A stretch of DNA of 64,000 nt from Choristoneura fumiferana (taxonomy: Eukaryota; Arthropoda; Insecta; Lepidoptera; Tortricidae), in NCBI RefSeq assembly GCF_025370935.1, contig NC_133481.1:8789708-8853707 (forward strand), in the 5' to 3' direction. Numbering within the stretch: position 1 is the stretch's first letter; each line of letters starts with the position of its first letter. Under the pieces are notes generated by a model. The model saw only the letters and a program-made list of their open reading frames with translations, ran no database searches and had not been told where the DNA came from. Below are positions 12,151 through 23,412 of this stretch, one piece after another. A program made the translations under genes and the position numbers.

Positions 12151-12310
12151 AGCCTGTATAGTGTCCCACTGCTGAGCAAAGGCCTCACCCCCCGACCTCC
12201 ACAACTCTTGTTCTGACGCTTCCGTCAGGCCAGTCCTTTGCGTACGTGCTCAAATCGTCCCGCCATCTCCTTCTCGGTCTACCTTGATGTCGCTGGCCGT
12301 TCTCCGGCAC
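12151..12310 (-). pseudogene. RTE-type LINE 3' end
   Basis: On the minus strand the sequence reads GRPRRRWRDDLSTYAKDW and, in another frame, EAFAQQWDTIQA. This is the same LINE C-terminal pattern as at 16 kb but a different, frameshifted copy. Confidence 0.65.
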
Positions 12311-12334
12311 ACACCAAGTAACAAACAAACAAAC

Positions 12335-12485
12335 GTAAGGTTTACCAAAGAGCGATAGAGCGTAGCATATTAGGTGTGAAACGGATGGACGGAATCCGGA
12401 ACACCACGCTGTAGGTACTCAAAAACACGCATAACCGACGTTGGGAAAAAGACTGCCAAGCTAAAATGTGGGCTCACACAGCAGT
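12335..12485 (+). pseudogene. RTE-type LINE internal fragment
   Basis: Plus-strand frame reads VYQRAIERSILGVKRMDGIR, then a stop, then RRWEKDCQAKMWAH after a shift. This matches the region upstream of the LINE C-terminus. It lies about 25 bp from, and in opposite orientation to, the fragment at 12151-12310. Confidence 0.6.
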
Positions 12486-14982
12486 CAACTATAACTAAAC
12501 TGTTTTTTATTTCATTTTATTTGAAAACACAATGAATACTAATCCGCCTAGAAATAGGTACTACAGGAAGGCAACTATATTTCTTGGGCGCCCGGCGACT
12601 GGAAACGGATGATACATTTGACATTAAGTTGATGGACGTCAACTGTCTGTGCGGCACGTTTGAGAAAATGTGGTTTACCTTTACTTAAGTAAGTATGTAT
12701 TCACGTACTGCGCAGGTACCTACTGTCGAGATTCGAGTAGATATAAACACGTTTCAAAATGGTTGCCTTTCAAGCAATCTTAAATAATAAATGAATTTTC
12801 GTTCCACCATAACCTTCCTACAAAAGGCTATAGAAACAGCACAGACAGTCACGTTCTGTTGATTGTACATCTTTAAAGCCTCTTTGTTAATAGAATTCAC
12901 CCTCTTTCTTTGCAAAAATTCAATGTATTATAAATCAAATTTTATTACGAAAGTCGACTATTGCTAACGCAAAAAATGGTCTGAAATGGGTTCAAGGGTT
13001 TTTATATCTGTCATAAATCATACTAATTGTTTTGGTAAGCGGTAGCAGCGAAGGGGTTAGAAGAATTTTTGCAACATTGCTTTACACAAAAAAATAATGT
13101 CACCCAAGTTTTATACATGTATGTAACCGGCGCGGCACTTCGTCTGCAGACTATCTTAACGAGTGGGTTAGACGCTTTGGTTTAACGCCGATTTAACGCC
13201 GTTTTATAATACACCGAAAGAAAATGTTAACTTAGTGCTATAAATTCACTAAACAGCTATCAGTCTCTATAAAAGAGTGCCCTTTAAGGCGACCTTTTAA
13301 TACCGTACGCAGTGACACGTGGGGCGAGTATTATTAACACTTAAATAGCCCCTCCGCTGACATTTTGCTGGAATTACACTTTTTGTTGCACGTTAGCGTA
13401 GTGTTTTGTTTTATCTTTTATTTAAAAGTAAAGACACCTTATGCAAAATTATACCTAGCAGCTAGGTAAATCAAGATAATTTAATTAAGTTACTCGTATC
13501 ATTTTAAATGAGTACCAAGGCCTGATGATAATTGTGGGTGCCACCCAAAATACTCGTAATAGCTTATAAATAATGCGTGAACACACGCGATTGCAGCGTG
13601 CACGAATCCAACAGTAATTATTAATCAACATATCAACATATATAATTTTTAAGCAAGAAAAATCGTTAAATAACACATTGTAAAATAAGCGAAAATGTTA
13701 TTTGAAACTCAAAAATGTTTGCGGTTATGAGTACCTACAGTGTGTAAATCAAAGCGATGCGAGCCGTAATAGGCGGGAGCGCTCACGCTCAGAGCGGTGG
13801 GCGCTTGCGCCTAATTTCGGGGCGCACCTGAGCCGATCCGAACAGTCTGCGAAATGTTCTTTATGTGTCCTACTCAGCACAAGCTGTGTTATGTCATATA
13901 AATGGTATAACATGCTGTTGGAGTCGTCACCGTTCCTATGCCTAAGTACGTAAGTTCCTATGAGAAGTATTAAGTATTAGGGATGAAAATTATGAAATGT
14001 GAGTCTTGATATTAATAGTGCCTAGGGTGCCTAACGCTAATTATATTATAACTATAGACTTTGTATAAAAATTACATTTTAAATATGATTCGTACAATTT
14101 TTTGATATTTTTTTTATGCTTTGACATTGAAAACTGGATTTTTTTACTATAAATCATATATTTTTTTAGCCATACTCGTAAGTAGACGCCTTTAAACAAG
14201 TTTCATTTCACGAAATGATAAACAATGAAAATCGTGATACTTTCCTTCAACCACCGCCGCTTTTACGACAAAATATAATTAAATAATTTTCCTTAATCTC
14301 CATAATATTACGGACACTAATTAAATAAAGATAAAGCCTTTAGCCTTAATTGTAGAATAGCCAAGAAGAAAGTAAGAATGAGGGATTAACATTAATCTTG
14401 ACAAACATAAGCCATTGTTTTGATCAAATTATGCAAATTTGACATAACGACCAGCTTTTTAACGATCTTGCGTATTTTGCACGAACAGTTGTGGAAACTT
14501 ACAAAGATATAATTCAATGGATAACCAACGACTATGTTTATAAAGTTTTTAATCATAGTAAATCGATTATTCACCGCAGAATCTAAATTCTTAGCTTTGT
14601 AAAGTCCCCGAGATATTTTTGTTTGAGTTTTGTTTCATGGGTGACCCAAACGTCGTTATATTTACGAACACTTGACGTAAATAACAAGGTTCACCCGCCG
14701 CCGCTTCAAATAAGGTTCTAAAGTAAATTATTACGTAATTAAGGCACGTTTGCCGCTGAGTTTTTGCAAGGCGCTATAATTTATTTTTTATTATTTTAGC
14801 CTAGGTTTTCATTTAGAGAAGGCGCTTTGCTGTTAAGATATGAGGCAATTTCAGTTAGGCTTTATTTAGACAAGCATGATGCCAGTTTAAAAAAATGTGA
14901 TGATTTTTCATTACGTATATCTTCAAAATTGTATTTCAAAGACTGGATTATAATGTAACAAAGACTAGTGTTAACACAAACT
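12486..14982. other. Gene-free, no clear repeats
   Basis: AT-rich. A GC-richer patch at 13750-13860 (GGAGCGCTCACGCTCAGAGC) has no frame I recognise. Confidence 0.4.
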
Positions 14983-15122
14983 TTCGAAGCAATTCAATGG
15001 TGTGCGTGAAGTACCCAATCCCCACTGGGCCCGCGTGGGAACTAGGTTACATCTAATGCCCTCTCATTCTGAGAGGAAGCCTGTGCCTAGCAGTAGGACG
15101 TTTATAGGCGGGGATGATAATG
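14983..15122 (+). mobile_element. tRNA-derived SINE, family 1, 5'-truncated
   Basis: Only the 3' body (from CGAAGCAATTCAATGG) and the CGTTTATAGGCGGGGATGAT end are present. Confidence 0.7.
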
Positions 15123-15339
15123 AATAGAAAGTTTAATAACTTTTCAGTTTATGTAGGTATTGTTAAAAAAAACTTGAATCAGGTGCGTATAATTTAGACG
15201 TTAATATTAGGTATAATAGTTTCAAAGGGTATCTTAATTTCTTATTATTTTAATGAAAATAATTCATAAATTGATCTTATTTCCTACTAGTAGGCTTTAT
15301 AAAAATGCGAAATTATATAAGTTATTAGCTGGATTAACC

Positions 15340-15425
15340 ACTAGGATAATTTTTATCCCGGAAAATTCCATAGTTTCCACGGGCTAGCGATAAACAAATT
15401 CTTAGCAAACGAATTCGCAGGTTGT
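15340..15425 (+). mobile_element. Helitron-like repeat, 3' fragment
   Basis: AATTTTTATCCCGGAAAATT and GGGCTAGCGATAAACAAATT match the interior of the other copies. Both ends are lost. Confidence 0.45.
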
Positions 15426-15990
15426 TACCTAAATGTGGGTAAACCTACACATTAAACACGCAAAGTTTGCATTAATACAATCATGGTTTATAGAATAATA
15501 TGGAATATCTATTAAAATTTTCAGCCAGATGCCACCACATTTGCGTGTTGGGCATTGACCTAATTTAATATTGTGGTACTGCTTCGATATAAGTAGTTAT
15601 AATAGCTTTGAAACCATCAAATAGCATAACTACGAGTATACTTTCCCTGATCTCGGATACGAGGAAACGATTCGTTTAAAAAAATGCATTATCATCGTTT
15701 TATGTCAATGACTCAGTTATAATGACTTTTAATTAGTGTAAACAAGAAATCTAAGCAGAAGGTTATAGTCGTATAACGTGTAAACATATACTTTTTTTAT
15801 TAAAAGAAAAAAATCGTGGCATTTTACAAGACAAGGTTTTAAAATGCGAAAGCCAAATTTAATTATTTCTTGCAAGATTTTACTTATTTTATCAGTTTCT
15901 TGAAATCAACTTTGAAAGACTGCCGTGAACTGAACATTTTGTAATAAGAAAAAAGAAAAAAATGATGAAACAACTAAATTTTAATCCGCT

Positions 15991-16205
15991 ATTGAACGAG
16001 TTCTTGAGTGGACACCGCGTCTTGGCAAACGTAGTGTGAGACGCCCTCCGGCGTGGAGTGATGATCTGCGAAAGGCTGCTGATAGAAGCTGGATGCGTCT
16101 AGCCGAGGACAGGGCGCATTGGCGCTCATTGGGGGAGGCCTATGTCCAGCAGTGGACTGCTATATACTGATAATGACGATGATGATGATGTTGATGATGA
16201 TGACA
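15991..16205 (+). pseudogene. RTE-type LINE 3' end with GAT tail
   Basis: An open frame of 59 codons plus stop (15991-16170) encodes RSVRRPPAWSDDLRKAADRS, WMRLAEDRAHWRSLG and EAYVQQWTAIY. This is the conserved C-terminus of RTE-like endonuclease/reverse transcriptase proteins common in Lepidoptera. A GAT-rich microsatellite tail follows. It is a 5'-truncated insertion typical of target-primed reverse transcription. Confidence 0.75.
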
Positions 16206-17010
16206 TTTTCATCTAATTTCGGTAAAAAAAATTGTCCGGATAGAGCTTTTTTTTATTAATGATCGGGAACCGCATTCGCGAACGTGAGCAATAGCATATT
16301 CGTTACAATCACTGAAGCTAATGAGCATTCCAAAATAGTGCTTTGCTAGCTACTGAGAGCAGCGAAGCGGGGGATTGCTGGCACGTCAGATGACACAGCT
16401 TATAACGCAATTTACGTTGCACCTGATAGGTGGATCTTCATAATTTATACTCTGCGCCGCTATCTAATCTTAAACAACTTTTGAAATAACTAACTAATAT
16501 ATATATATCACTTAAATTTGTGTTATTTGACTTTTGCACAACAACTTTTTACTAAATCTACTGATCGGTAAAACCCTGTATAAGCACGGGCATGAACAAC
16601 TTGTAATTTTTTTATAAAATTGGCGACATTAACAATCTTTTGTTCATTGTGTCTGGGAATCTGCATAAAAACCTACCTAATAAGTTTTTGTTCTGTAAGC
16701 CGTTGTTAGTCATCGCTCTCGACTATATTAAATGAAATATGAGGAACAGCGGAAGTCAGGGTGTGTTAGTAGTGCACGTTGTTATTACCTGGTGGGGCCG
16801 CTGAACCTAATTGAAATTAAGTTGCCTAACTACTCGCCAACTAGTTAACAACGTGCGTCAAGCTGTGGTCCTAATTTCCTAATTTATTCACACTCACAGA
16901 AGCAAAATGTAGCTCCAATGTCATCGAGACGGAGCCTTCAACAGTTGTCTTCAATATTTTGTACTTACTTACATCTGTTTTTTTTACTCCTAATTTCACG
17001 TGTTCTATAT
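16206..17010. other. Nothing recognised
   Basis: Contains an (AT)n run near 16498-16508. No gene. Confidence 0.4.
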
Positions 17011-17519
17011 GTCGGCGGCCGATCGTAAAATACGCCAGATAACGAAATTCATGATATGCCTGAGAAACAATACAGCAGATCGATTAGAGCAACGCATTTG
17101 TCGATATTCCTAGCTCTACGAGTATACCGGACACATCGTGGTATGCCGAAAAAAAGAAAAAATTAGGTACGAGGGGCGAGGAGTGGTTAGTATTAATTGT
17201 GACCACAACGCACGAGCCGAGCAAGCGAAGCGAGCGTGCCGCGGTAGCGGCCGCCGAAGTGTCAGAACCGATATGGCCGCGTGTCATGATATGCTTAGGA
17301 ATTTCATGATCTGCCTAAACTGGCCAAATCATGAAATGGCGGCGTTTCATGATATGCCTAGGAATTTCATGATTTGCCTAAACGTCACAAGGCAAATCGT
17401 TAAGCTGTGAGTTTTGAACGATATGGCGGATGTCCCTTAGCCAATTCATGAAATGGCGCCATTTCACGATTAAGCCTAGGAATTTAATGATCTGACGGAT
17501 TTTACGATCGACCGCCGAC
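17011..17519. mobile_element. Palindromic MITE, copy 1 (509 bp)
   Basis: Same family as 48643-49162. It runs from GTCGGCGGCCGATCGTAAAA at the left to TTTTACGATCGACCGCCGAC at the right, flanked by TATAT and ATATAT. It shares the GC-rich centre (GAGCGTGCCGCGG, GCGGCCGCCGAAGTG) and the repeated CATGATATGCCTAGGAATTT motifs. Confidence 0.75.
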
Positions 17520-20060
17520 ATATATACAATAAAGAGTTTATACATACATACATATTATTTAACTATCAGGTTATCCCTAATGAAGAAGAAGTTCAAAAAA
17601 GGCTCAGATTTATATTTTAATAGTCGATGTTCTGTAAGTGGGTTAATTTCGTTGTGACAGGTGCCCTAATGTAGAAAAAGTTAAAAAAAAATATTATTAT
17701 TAAATACATCGTTACCCTGTTACGATCTATTTTTAATATATACATTACATTATACCTACAACGATAATTTGATTATAATATGTCTACCGCTCAAAATATT
17801 TTTGTTAATCTGATGGAGGGGAAACAGGCAGCTCGAACTTGCAATTTAGCAGACATTTTTATCCCAAGTCTACTTAAAAAGCGAGCCCACGAAGCGTTTC
17901 AACCGTAGTATTTTTTGCGCTCCCAAAATCGACGGATATGTCCATGAACTAAAACTAAGGATTTTATTACCTACCACGAAGACGATCACACACACCTGCC
18001 GTGGAGTAGCAAAGTAATTGCTTCTAAATTTATGAAGTTGTTCGCCGATTTTGGCAACGCAAAAGATACTGCGTTACACGGTTTGTGGGCAAACCCTATT
18101 ATTAAAATTGTGTGTATTCAAAGAGTGTTTGTTTGTTCGTTTATCATTATATCATAAAGTAATGGAAGAACGTTTTTGTTCAGTCGCGGTTAGAGAGCTT
18201 AGATGTTAATGTAGGATAAAATATACGATTGATTTCTTAGTCCCAAAATATGCAGAGTCCCACTGGTATAGCGATCCCATTCCCATTGGTATATTCATTT
18301 GTTGTAAAAGTTGTAGATTTACAAATGCGAAGTCCAGTTGTAGTTTAGGACAAGATGACTTCGTGTACACATTGTATACAGTCTACCAATGCATAACCAG
18401 GACCATAATTACGGCCAATACGCAGTTTTGTAGAGCTCAGATTGCCTAAAATGGACGAGTGGTCTTCCTATGGACAAATATGCTGAGAAGAAGAAACTAT
18501 ACTTATACATATACTAATAAATTGGTTCGGTTTTTAATTCGTAGTTTGTTGCCTTAATTTCAAAATTTGCAGGAACTTTACAGCACAAAAGCTACAGGAT
18601 GTCCGTTCTAACAACGCATTCATTGTTCCCTCTAGCTGGCGGCACAACTGTGCTGCCTAGGGCGGTGCTGTAACGACTGCTTTATGAAACGACTAAAGAA
18701 GATTGTTTTATGGAGGAATGTAATTTAAAAAAGCTGTTTTACCCTAGATGTTTCATATAAGAGCTCTCTTATGGATTCCAATCTAGGTTTACCTTTCTGA
18801 CTGCAGAATTCACCTGCGAATATTTTTAAGTGTGAAAATAATTACATACCTGCGCATTAGTTCACTAATATTATTATGTGAAGTTTTCAGTCCACATTGA
18901 GTTCGTTTGGAAACTTCAACCCGAACTTTCTCATTCTGAAAAGAAGCTTGTGCTAAGAAGTGTCACGTCTCAAAAACATAGATGGAAAAGTTATGCTACT
19001 TAATAACTACTCTTATTCATATTTTTATGCATTAGTCCACATTGAAGCTAGTCAATGGTTGCACGTGCACCACGAAATGGAACTCAACTGGTGTACTTGT
19101 ATGAAATAAACTGAATTAATATTTGAACTGAACCCTTTCTAAAGTACAATTGATGTTGGGTTACGATTTTTCGAGCAATTTAACCCGAGTAGAAAATTTA
19201 AATACTGAGAATGGAAACTGAATTGAATTCGTGGCTTTTTAGCTAAATGTATGCCTTACGTTTTTAGCTTCCGTTGCCATAAATTATGAATTACTTTAAT
19301 GAATGTATAATATGAATACGTGAAGGCTAATAAAACTGGTTGTTTTTATTTCACTCCATACGTGTAGCTTTCACATTTGTGCCCCACTCTAGTGGAGCAA
19401 CATAACATAATGCTCACTCGACCGTTGTCATACTGAAGCCCTGTCTTTGTACAAGAACAATACTTTATCTCGCTGAGATTATAGGCACTCGCGTTAACGA
19501 GCGGGTCTACTGGACGTAAAACCTTTTGTCTTGATTTTGGTCGCTGAAAATTCATCACGTTTGAAATACGACTCAGCTTTAATCAACAAATTTTGCTTGA
19601 TATTTTAATTTAGGTGTGTTTTTATAATGAATATTTGGTGTATTATGACACGATGACTAAATTTATTAAGTGACGCACTTATCAAAAAATGTAGTGGTAT
19701 AAATTATAGAGCACCTACATTTGACACTAGACTCGCTTGGCCACTACGAGTACAATTCACTTTAGAAGAGGGTTAGGTTAGTTATAAGTACGATTTTCAT
19801 ATGCCAATTCAAATAATACTTAAGTCTCGTGAATAGTTTAAGAGTGCCAATCGAATTGGTTATATTTCTATTTAATTGATTCTTTCATAAATAAATTGGT
19901 TGCCACGCGCTGCGGGAACTTTACACTAACAGAATGAATAACTAATGCTCTGACTAACTTAACTCTCACCAGTTCCGCAGAACTAACGTAAATTGTGGGC
20001 TGCCGCCTACCTACTCCCTTAATTGGCACCCGCGCGTTCTCGTGCCCAGTGGGTTAATTT
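17520..20060. other. Gene-free, no clear repeats
   Basis: No splice-bounded exon or repeat recognised. Short GGTTAGGTTAG at about 19773. Confidence 0.4.
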
Positions 20061-20106
20061 TTAGGGTTCTGTACCGCAACGAGCAAAAACGGCACCCTTG
20101 TAGGGT
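20061..20106. repeat. Single end of the 'AGGGTTCCGTA' repeat
   Basis: TTTAGGGTTCTGTACCGCAA and GGCACCCTTGTAGGGTT. Similar single ends (TACGGAACCCT) occur at about 41268-41300 and 51470-51500. Confidence 0.45.
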
Positions 20107-20297
20107 TATTATAACGGCCCAGTCTGATACTTTTGTAAAAACGCTTTTGACAAAAAAGTTACATAAAATACCTTTTTATAAGGTCGCGGGTGATCAAAGT
20201 TAGTACCTAATTGTTTATAGTTCAATGATTTGAACCTCCGAAAAGTAACACCTATAAAAAAGTAGGACAACAGCTTGCTAGTTTGTGGTGAAATACC

Positions 20298-20514
20298 ACT
20301 AATACTATAAATGTAAAATGTTTGTAAGTCTGTTTGTTTGTTTATTACATTTTCACATCTAAATCTTTGAACCGATTTATATGAAATTCGGTATACAGAT
20401 AGTTTGAGTCCCAGGGAAGGACATAGGATAGTTCTTATCCAGGGAAATGGCATAATTTCCACGGGATAGCGATAAACGAATTCTACGCGGACAGAGTCGC
20501 GGGAAACAGCTAGT
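20298..20514 (+). mobile_element. Helitron-like repeat
   Basis: Starts CTAATACTATAAATG and ends GTCGCGGGAAACAGCTAGT. The interior GGATAGCGATAAACGAATTC is shared. Confidence 0.55.
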
Positions 20515-21550
20515 AGTAATATAAAAGGCAACGACATTTAACATATTGATCATTTTTAGATCTTGAGAATACACGCAAGTATACAAGTGTACATTATATG
20601 TACATAGAAAAGGTTTCACTACCCTCTAATCGGCATAAATTACTCCTACTTTTTATCAGTTTTTCACATTTATTGCTTCGTCAATTGAAGTAAAGTAAGC
20701 TATACCTATGCTTTAGTTTAAGTAGTTGTGTCCGAAGATAATGTTATCTACCGATCTATGTACTTAGGTGCATAGATCATATTTATACCCTCACCTAATA
20801 TAACCACAAACACTTTGTAAACATACCATATTAGCGCTTTGTATTATTTAACACTGCAAGTAGGACCGTACAGTCAAAAAAACTGATTTTCACAAACTGA
20901 TAATAGGTATCACAAAATTAATAGAAACTTTTTAACCAGCGATTGAACAAGTTTGATTAGGTATACAACCTTGCCTAAGTTTCCTAAATCTATATTAAAA
21001 GTAGCGTGAGACAGACATAGCTATGAAAGAATAAATAAGGCCGATATGTTTTGAACCAATTCGTGGTTCCTTTTCAAGGTGAGCTTGAACCGGAAGCTAA
21101 CCGCAGGTACTATGTAACCTCGCCTTCATGACAATTATTACTGTCACAAATAAGGTAATTAGGAAAGAGTAGTGTTCGCAGATACAGTATCTAAGCGTGA
21201 GCTCTACTGAGAAATACTAATGCTCGTGTTAACCCGAAGTTATCAAGGACCTCTGAAACCGCTAGCACTCTATAGCAGTTAAAATTTAGTGATAAAGCTG
21301 TTCTCTCTGGATAGAGTGAGTTGAGTCGGTAAATCAAACTGGTGTCGGGTATACTGGTGACAGTTATATTGCTTTGGAAAATACTAACGTGGTTTAACTA
21401 ACTGAAAATAATTAACGCAAGTTAACAGTTGCGCGAAATACTTGATAATTCAAATGTCTACGCGATCTTGTGTCTGATTAAGAAAATAAATTTTAATAAA
21501 TTTGAATCAAAAATTGATTTTAAGACAAATCAACTAATATACATTACATA
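20515..21550. other. Nothing recognised
   Basis: AT-rich unique-looking sequence. Confidence 0.4.
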
Positions 21551-21787
21551 AATAAATAAATATCACGGGACAATTCACGCCAATTGACCTAGTCCCAAAG
21601 TAAGCTTAGCAAAGCTTGTGTTATGGGTACTAAGCAACGGATAAATATAATTATATAGATAGATACATACTTAAATACATATTAAACACCCAAGACCCGA
21701 GAACAAACATTCGTATTTTTCATGCAAATATCTGCCCCGTCACGCTTCGTAGTCAGGTTCTCTAACCACTAGGCCATCTGGTCGTGA
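21551..21787 (-). mobile_element. SINE/LINE 3'-end repeat, family 3
   Basis: Minus strand starts with a tRNA-like GATGGCCTAGTGGTTAGAGA (A-box region). On the plus strand it contains the widespread lepidopteran blocks TTGACCTAGTCCCAAAGTAA and CACCCAAGACCCGAGAACAA, and its 3' end is ATAAATA-rich. The B-box region is deleted. Confidence 0.6.
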
Positions 21788-21876
21788 AACATATAATTAT
21801 AAAATACATAATTATTAAATAAATATACTAACTTGGGCTTATCCCTTAGTTTGAATACACTTGCCGAAATTACGCG

Positions 21877-22089
21877 CCTGAAATTCGGCGTGACTAGGTG
21901 TGCAATGCCGTTTCAATTACTATCAACACATTGCCAAAATTACGTCACATTTTGACGTAGGTACAACCGAACTTCGGGCGGTCGTAAACCGAAGTTCCGC
22001 GGCTGATCGTTGCAATACGTGCCGTAATTTTGGCTGTGTTGATAATAATCGGAACAGCATTTTAGGTGTCATCGCGCCGAATTTCGGTC
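21877..22089. mobile_element. MITE with ~70-bp TIRs
   Basis: Left CTGAAATTCGGCGTGACTAG ... TATCAACACATTGCCAAAAT pairs with right ATTTTGGCTGTGTTGATAAT ... CATCGCGCCGAATTTCGG. The centre repeats CGAACTTCGG / CCGAAGTTC as a further hairpin. Confidence 0.65.
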
Positions 22090-23248
22090 TTATAACTTCT
22101 CCGTTATTAAAATAAAAACGTTTATTCTGTAAGTAGGCCGCAAATTGCTCTTTGTGTCACTTTTCTATGCTAAGGAAATTTTGACAGAAAGTAATTTATT
22201 GAAATAAAAGTTATATTAAAATTGTCTTAACTGTTAAAAGCTAGCAAAATAAAATAAAATAGAAATATATCGGCTATGGTATTTTACATCAGCCGAACAC
22301 GTCGGAACGTAAAACAGCCGCGAAACTTCGGTCATGTATCTTCGGCATAATGTGCTTAGATATCTACTTACAAATCAGTGCCCAAAGCAGAGCATGACCA
22401 AAATCGCAATACTTTTTTGTAAGTCCAACAAAATTGTCGTTAGTGACCTGTTGCGCGTATCGCGTAACGGCGGCTGGCGATCAGCCAAACGGCCTTCTGC
22501 GGCTCTTTTACATAATTCCCTCGATCTGCGATAGCCCACGTTTTAAAGTTATTACGCTATCGGTGATTTTTCAATCGTTTTTAAAAAGCGCAATTTAAAC
22601 TAATGCTTCATACTGGGCTTTGAGCGCCGATAAAAGGCTTATTGTATAGGTATGGCCTGTTTCAACACTCATTGATAAAATTTATTGGTCGGATATCTGT
22701 AATATAAGATAATAATGATATTTTAACCAACGCGTAAAGCCATTCGTTTGCCTTTTTTTATTGATAAACAAACATAATATAGGCGAAATACATGGTTTAG
22801 ACATCTTATAATTTACTTTAATATTATCGTTTAACGATAACATATGTTATCGTTTAATTTGTCACAATAGTTTTAAAATGACGTCCCGCTGTTTTCCATG
22901 CGATTCAACAGCACTATTTCAGGTTATTCCTAGCTTTACCACAGCTGTTGTTGTCGGCGCATGTGTCCGCCGCCACGTCTGTTTGTTTAAAGCGTTAAAA
23001 CGTAGAGCTACGAGGTACGTAGGTGGGTAGGTAGGTGGGTAGGTTGCATTCATTGCATGCGGGCGGGATCGATCGCGTCCGGCACCGGATGCGCCCGTTC
23101 CGCGGACAGCCGTTTGTAATTACGCCGGTGTCATACCGTGAATGATACCAATTTTATCAGACCTAGGATCCCGGTAGCCGGGACGCTTCAAGCTTCTTAT
23201 TTTTTAGCACGTACCTAAAATATGTTTGAAAAATATTTTTTATTTATA
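22090..23248. other. Nothing recognised; short GTAGG repeats
   Basis: A GTAGGTGGGTAGGTAGGTGG microsatellite-like stretch lies at about 23018-23045, next to a GC-rich patch (GGCGGGATCGATCGCGTCC) at 23060-23110. No open frame recognised. Confidence 0.4.
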
Positions 23249-23412
23249 AGTGTTTAGAGATCCTAACTATGAGACTTGAGGACCCGGGTTCGAATAATAC
23301 GATTTTTTTTACTCTCGGGTCTTGGACGTTAAAATATCTATTTAAGTACATATTTATCACATAATTTAAGTATGTATATCCGTTGCCTAGTAGGTATCTG
23401 TAACGCAAGCTT
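23249..23412 (+). mobile_element. SINE/LINE 3'-end repeat, family 3, degraded copy
   Basis: Plus-strand AGAGATCCTAACTATGAGAC with GACCCGGGTTCGA (B-box) and later TCGGGTCTTGGACGTTAAAA and CGTTGCCTAGTAGGTA. These are reverse-complement equivalents of blocks in the 21.6-kb copy. Confidence 0.5.

Noticed and set aside
20109..20537. 142-codon minus-strand frame
   Set aside because: Runs through a Helitron-like repeat; similar frames occur by chance in its other copies.
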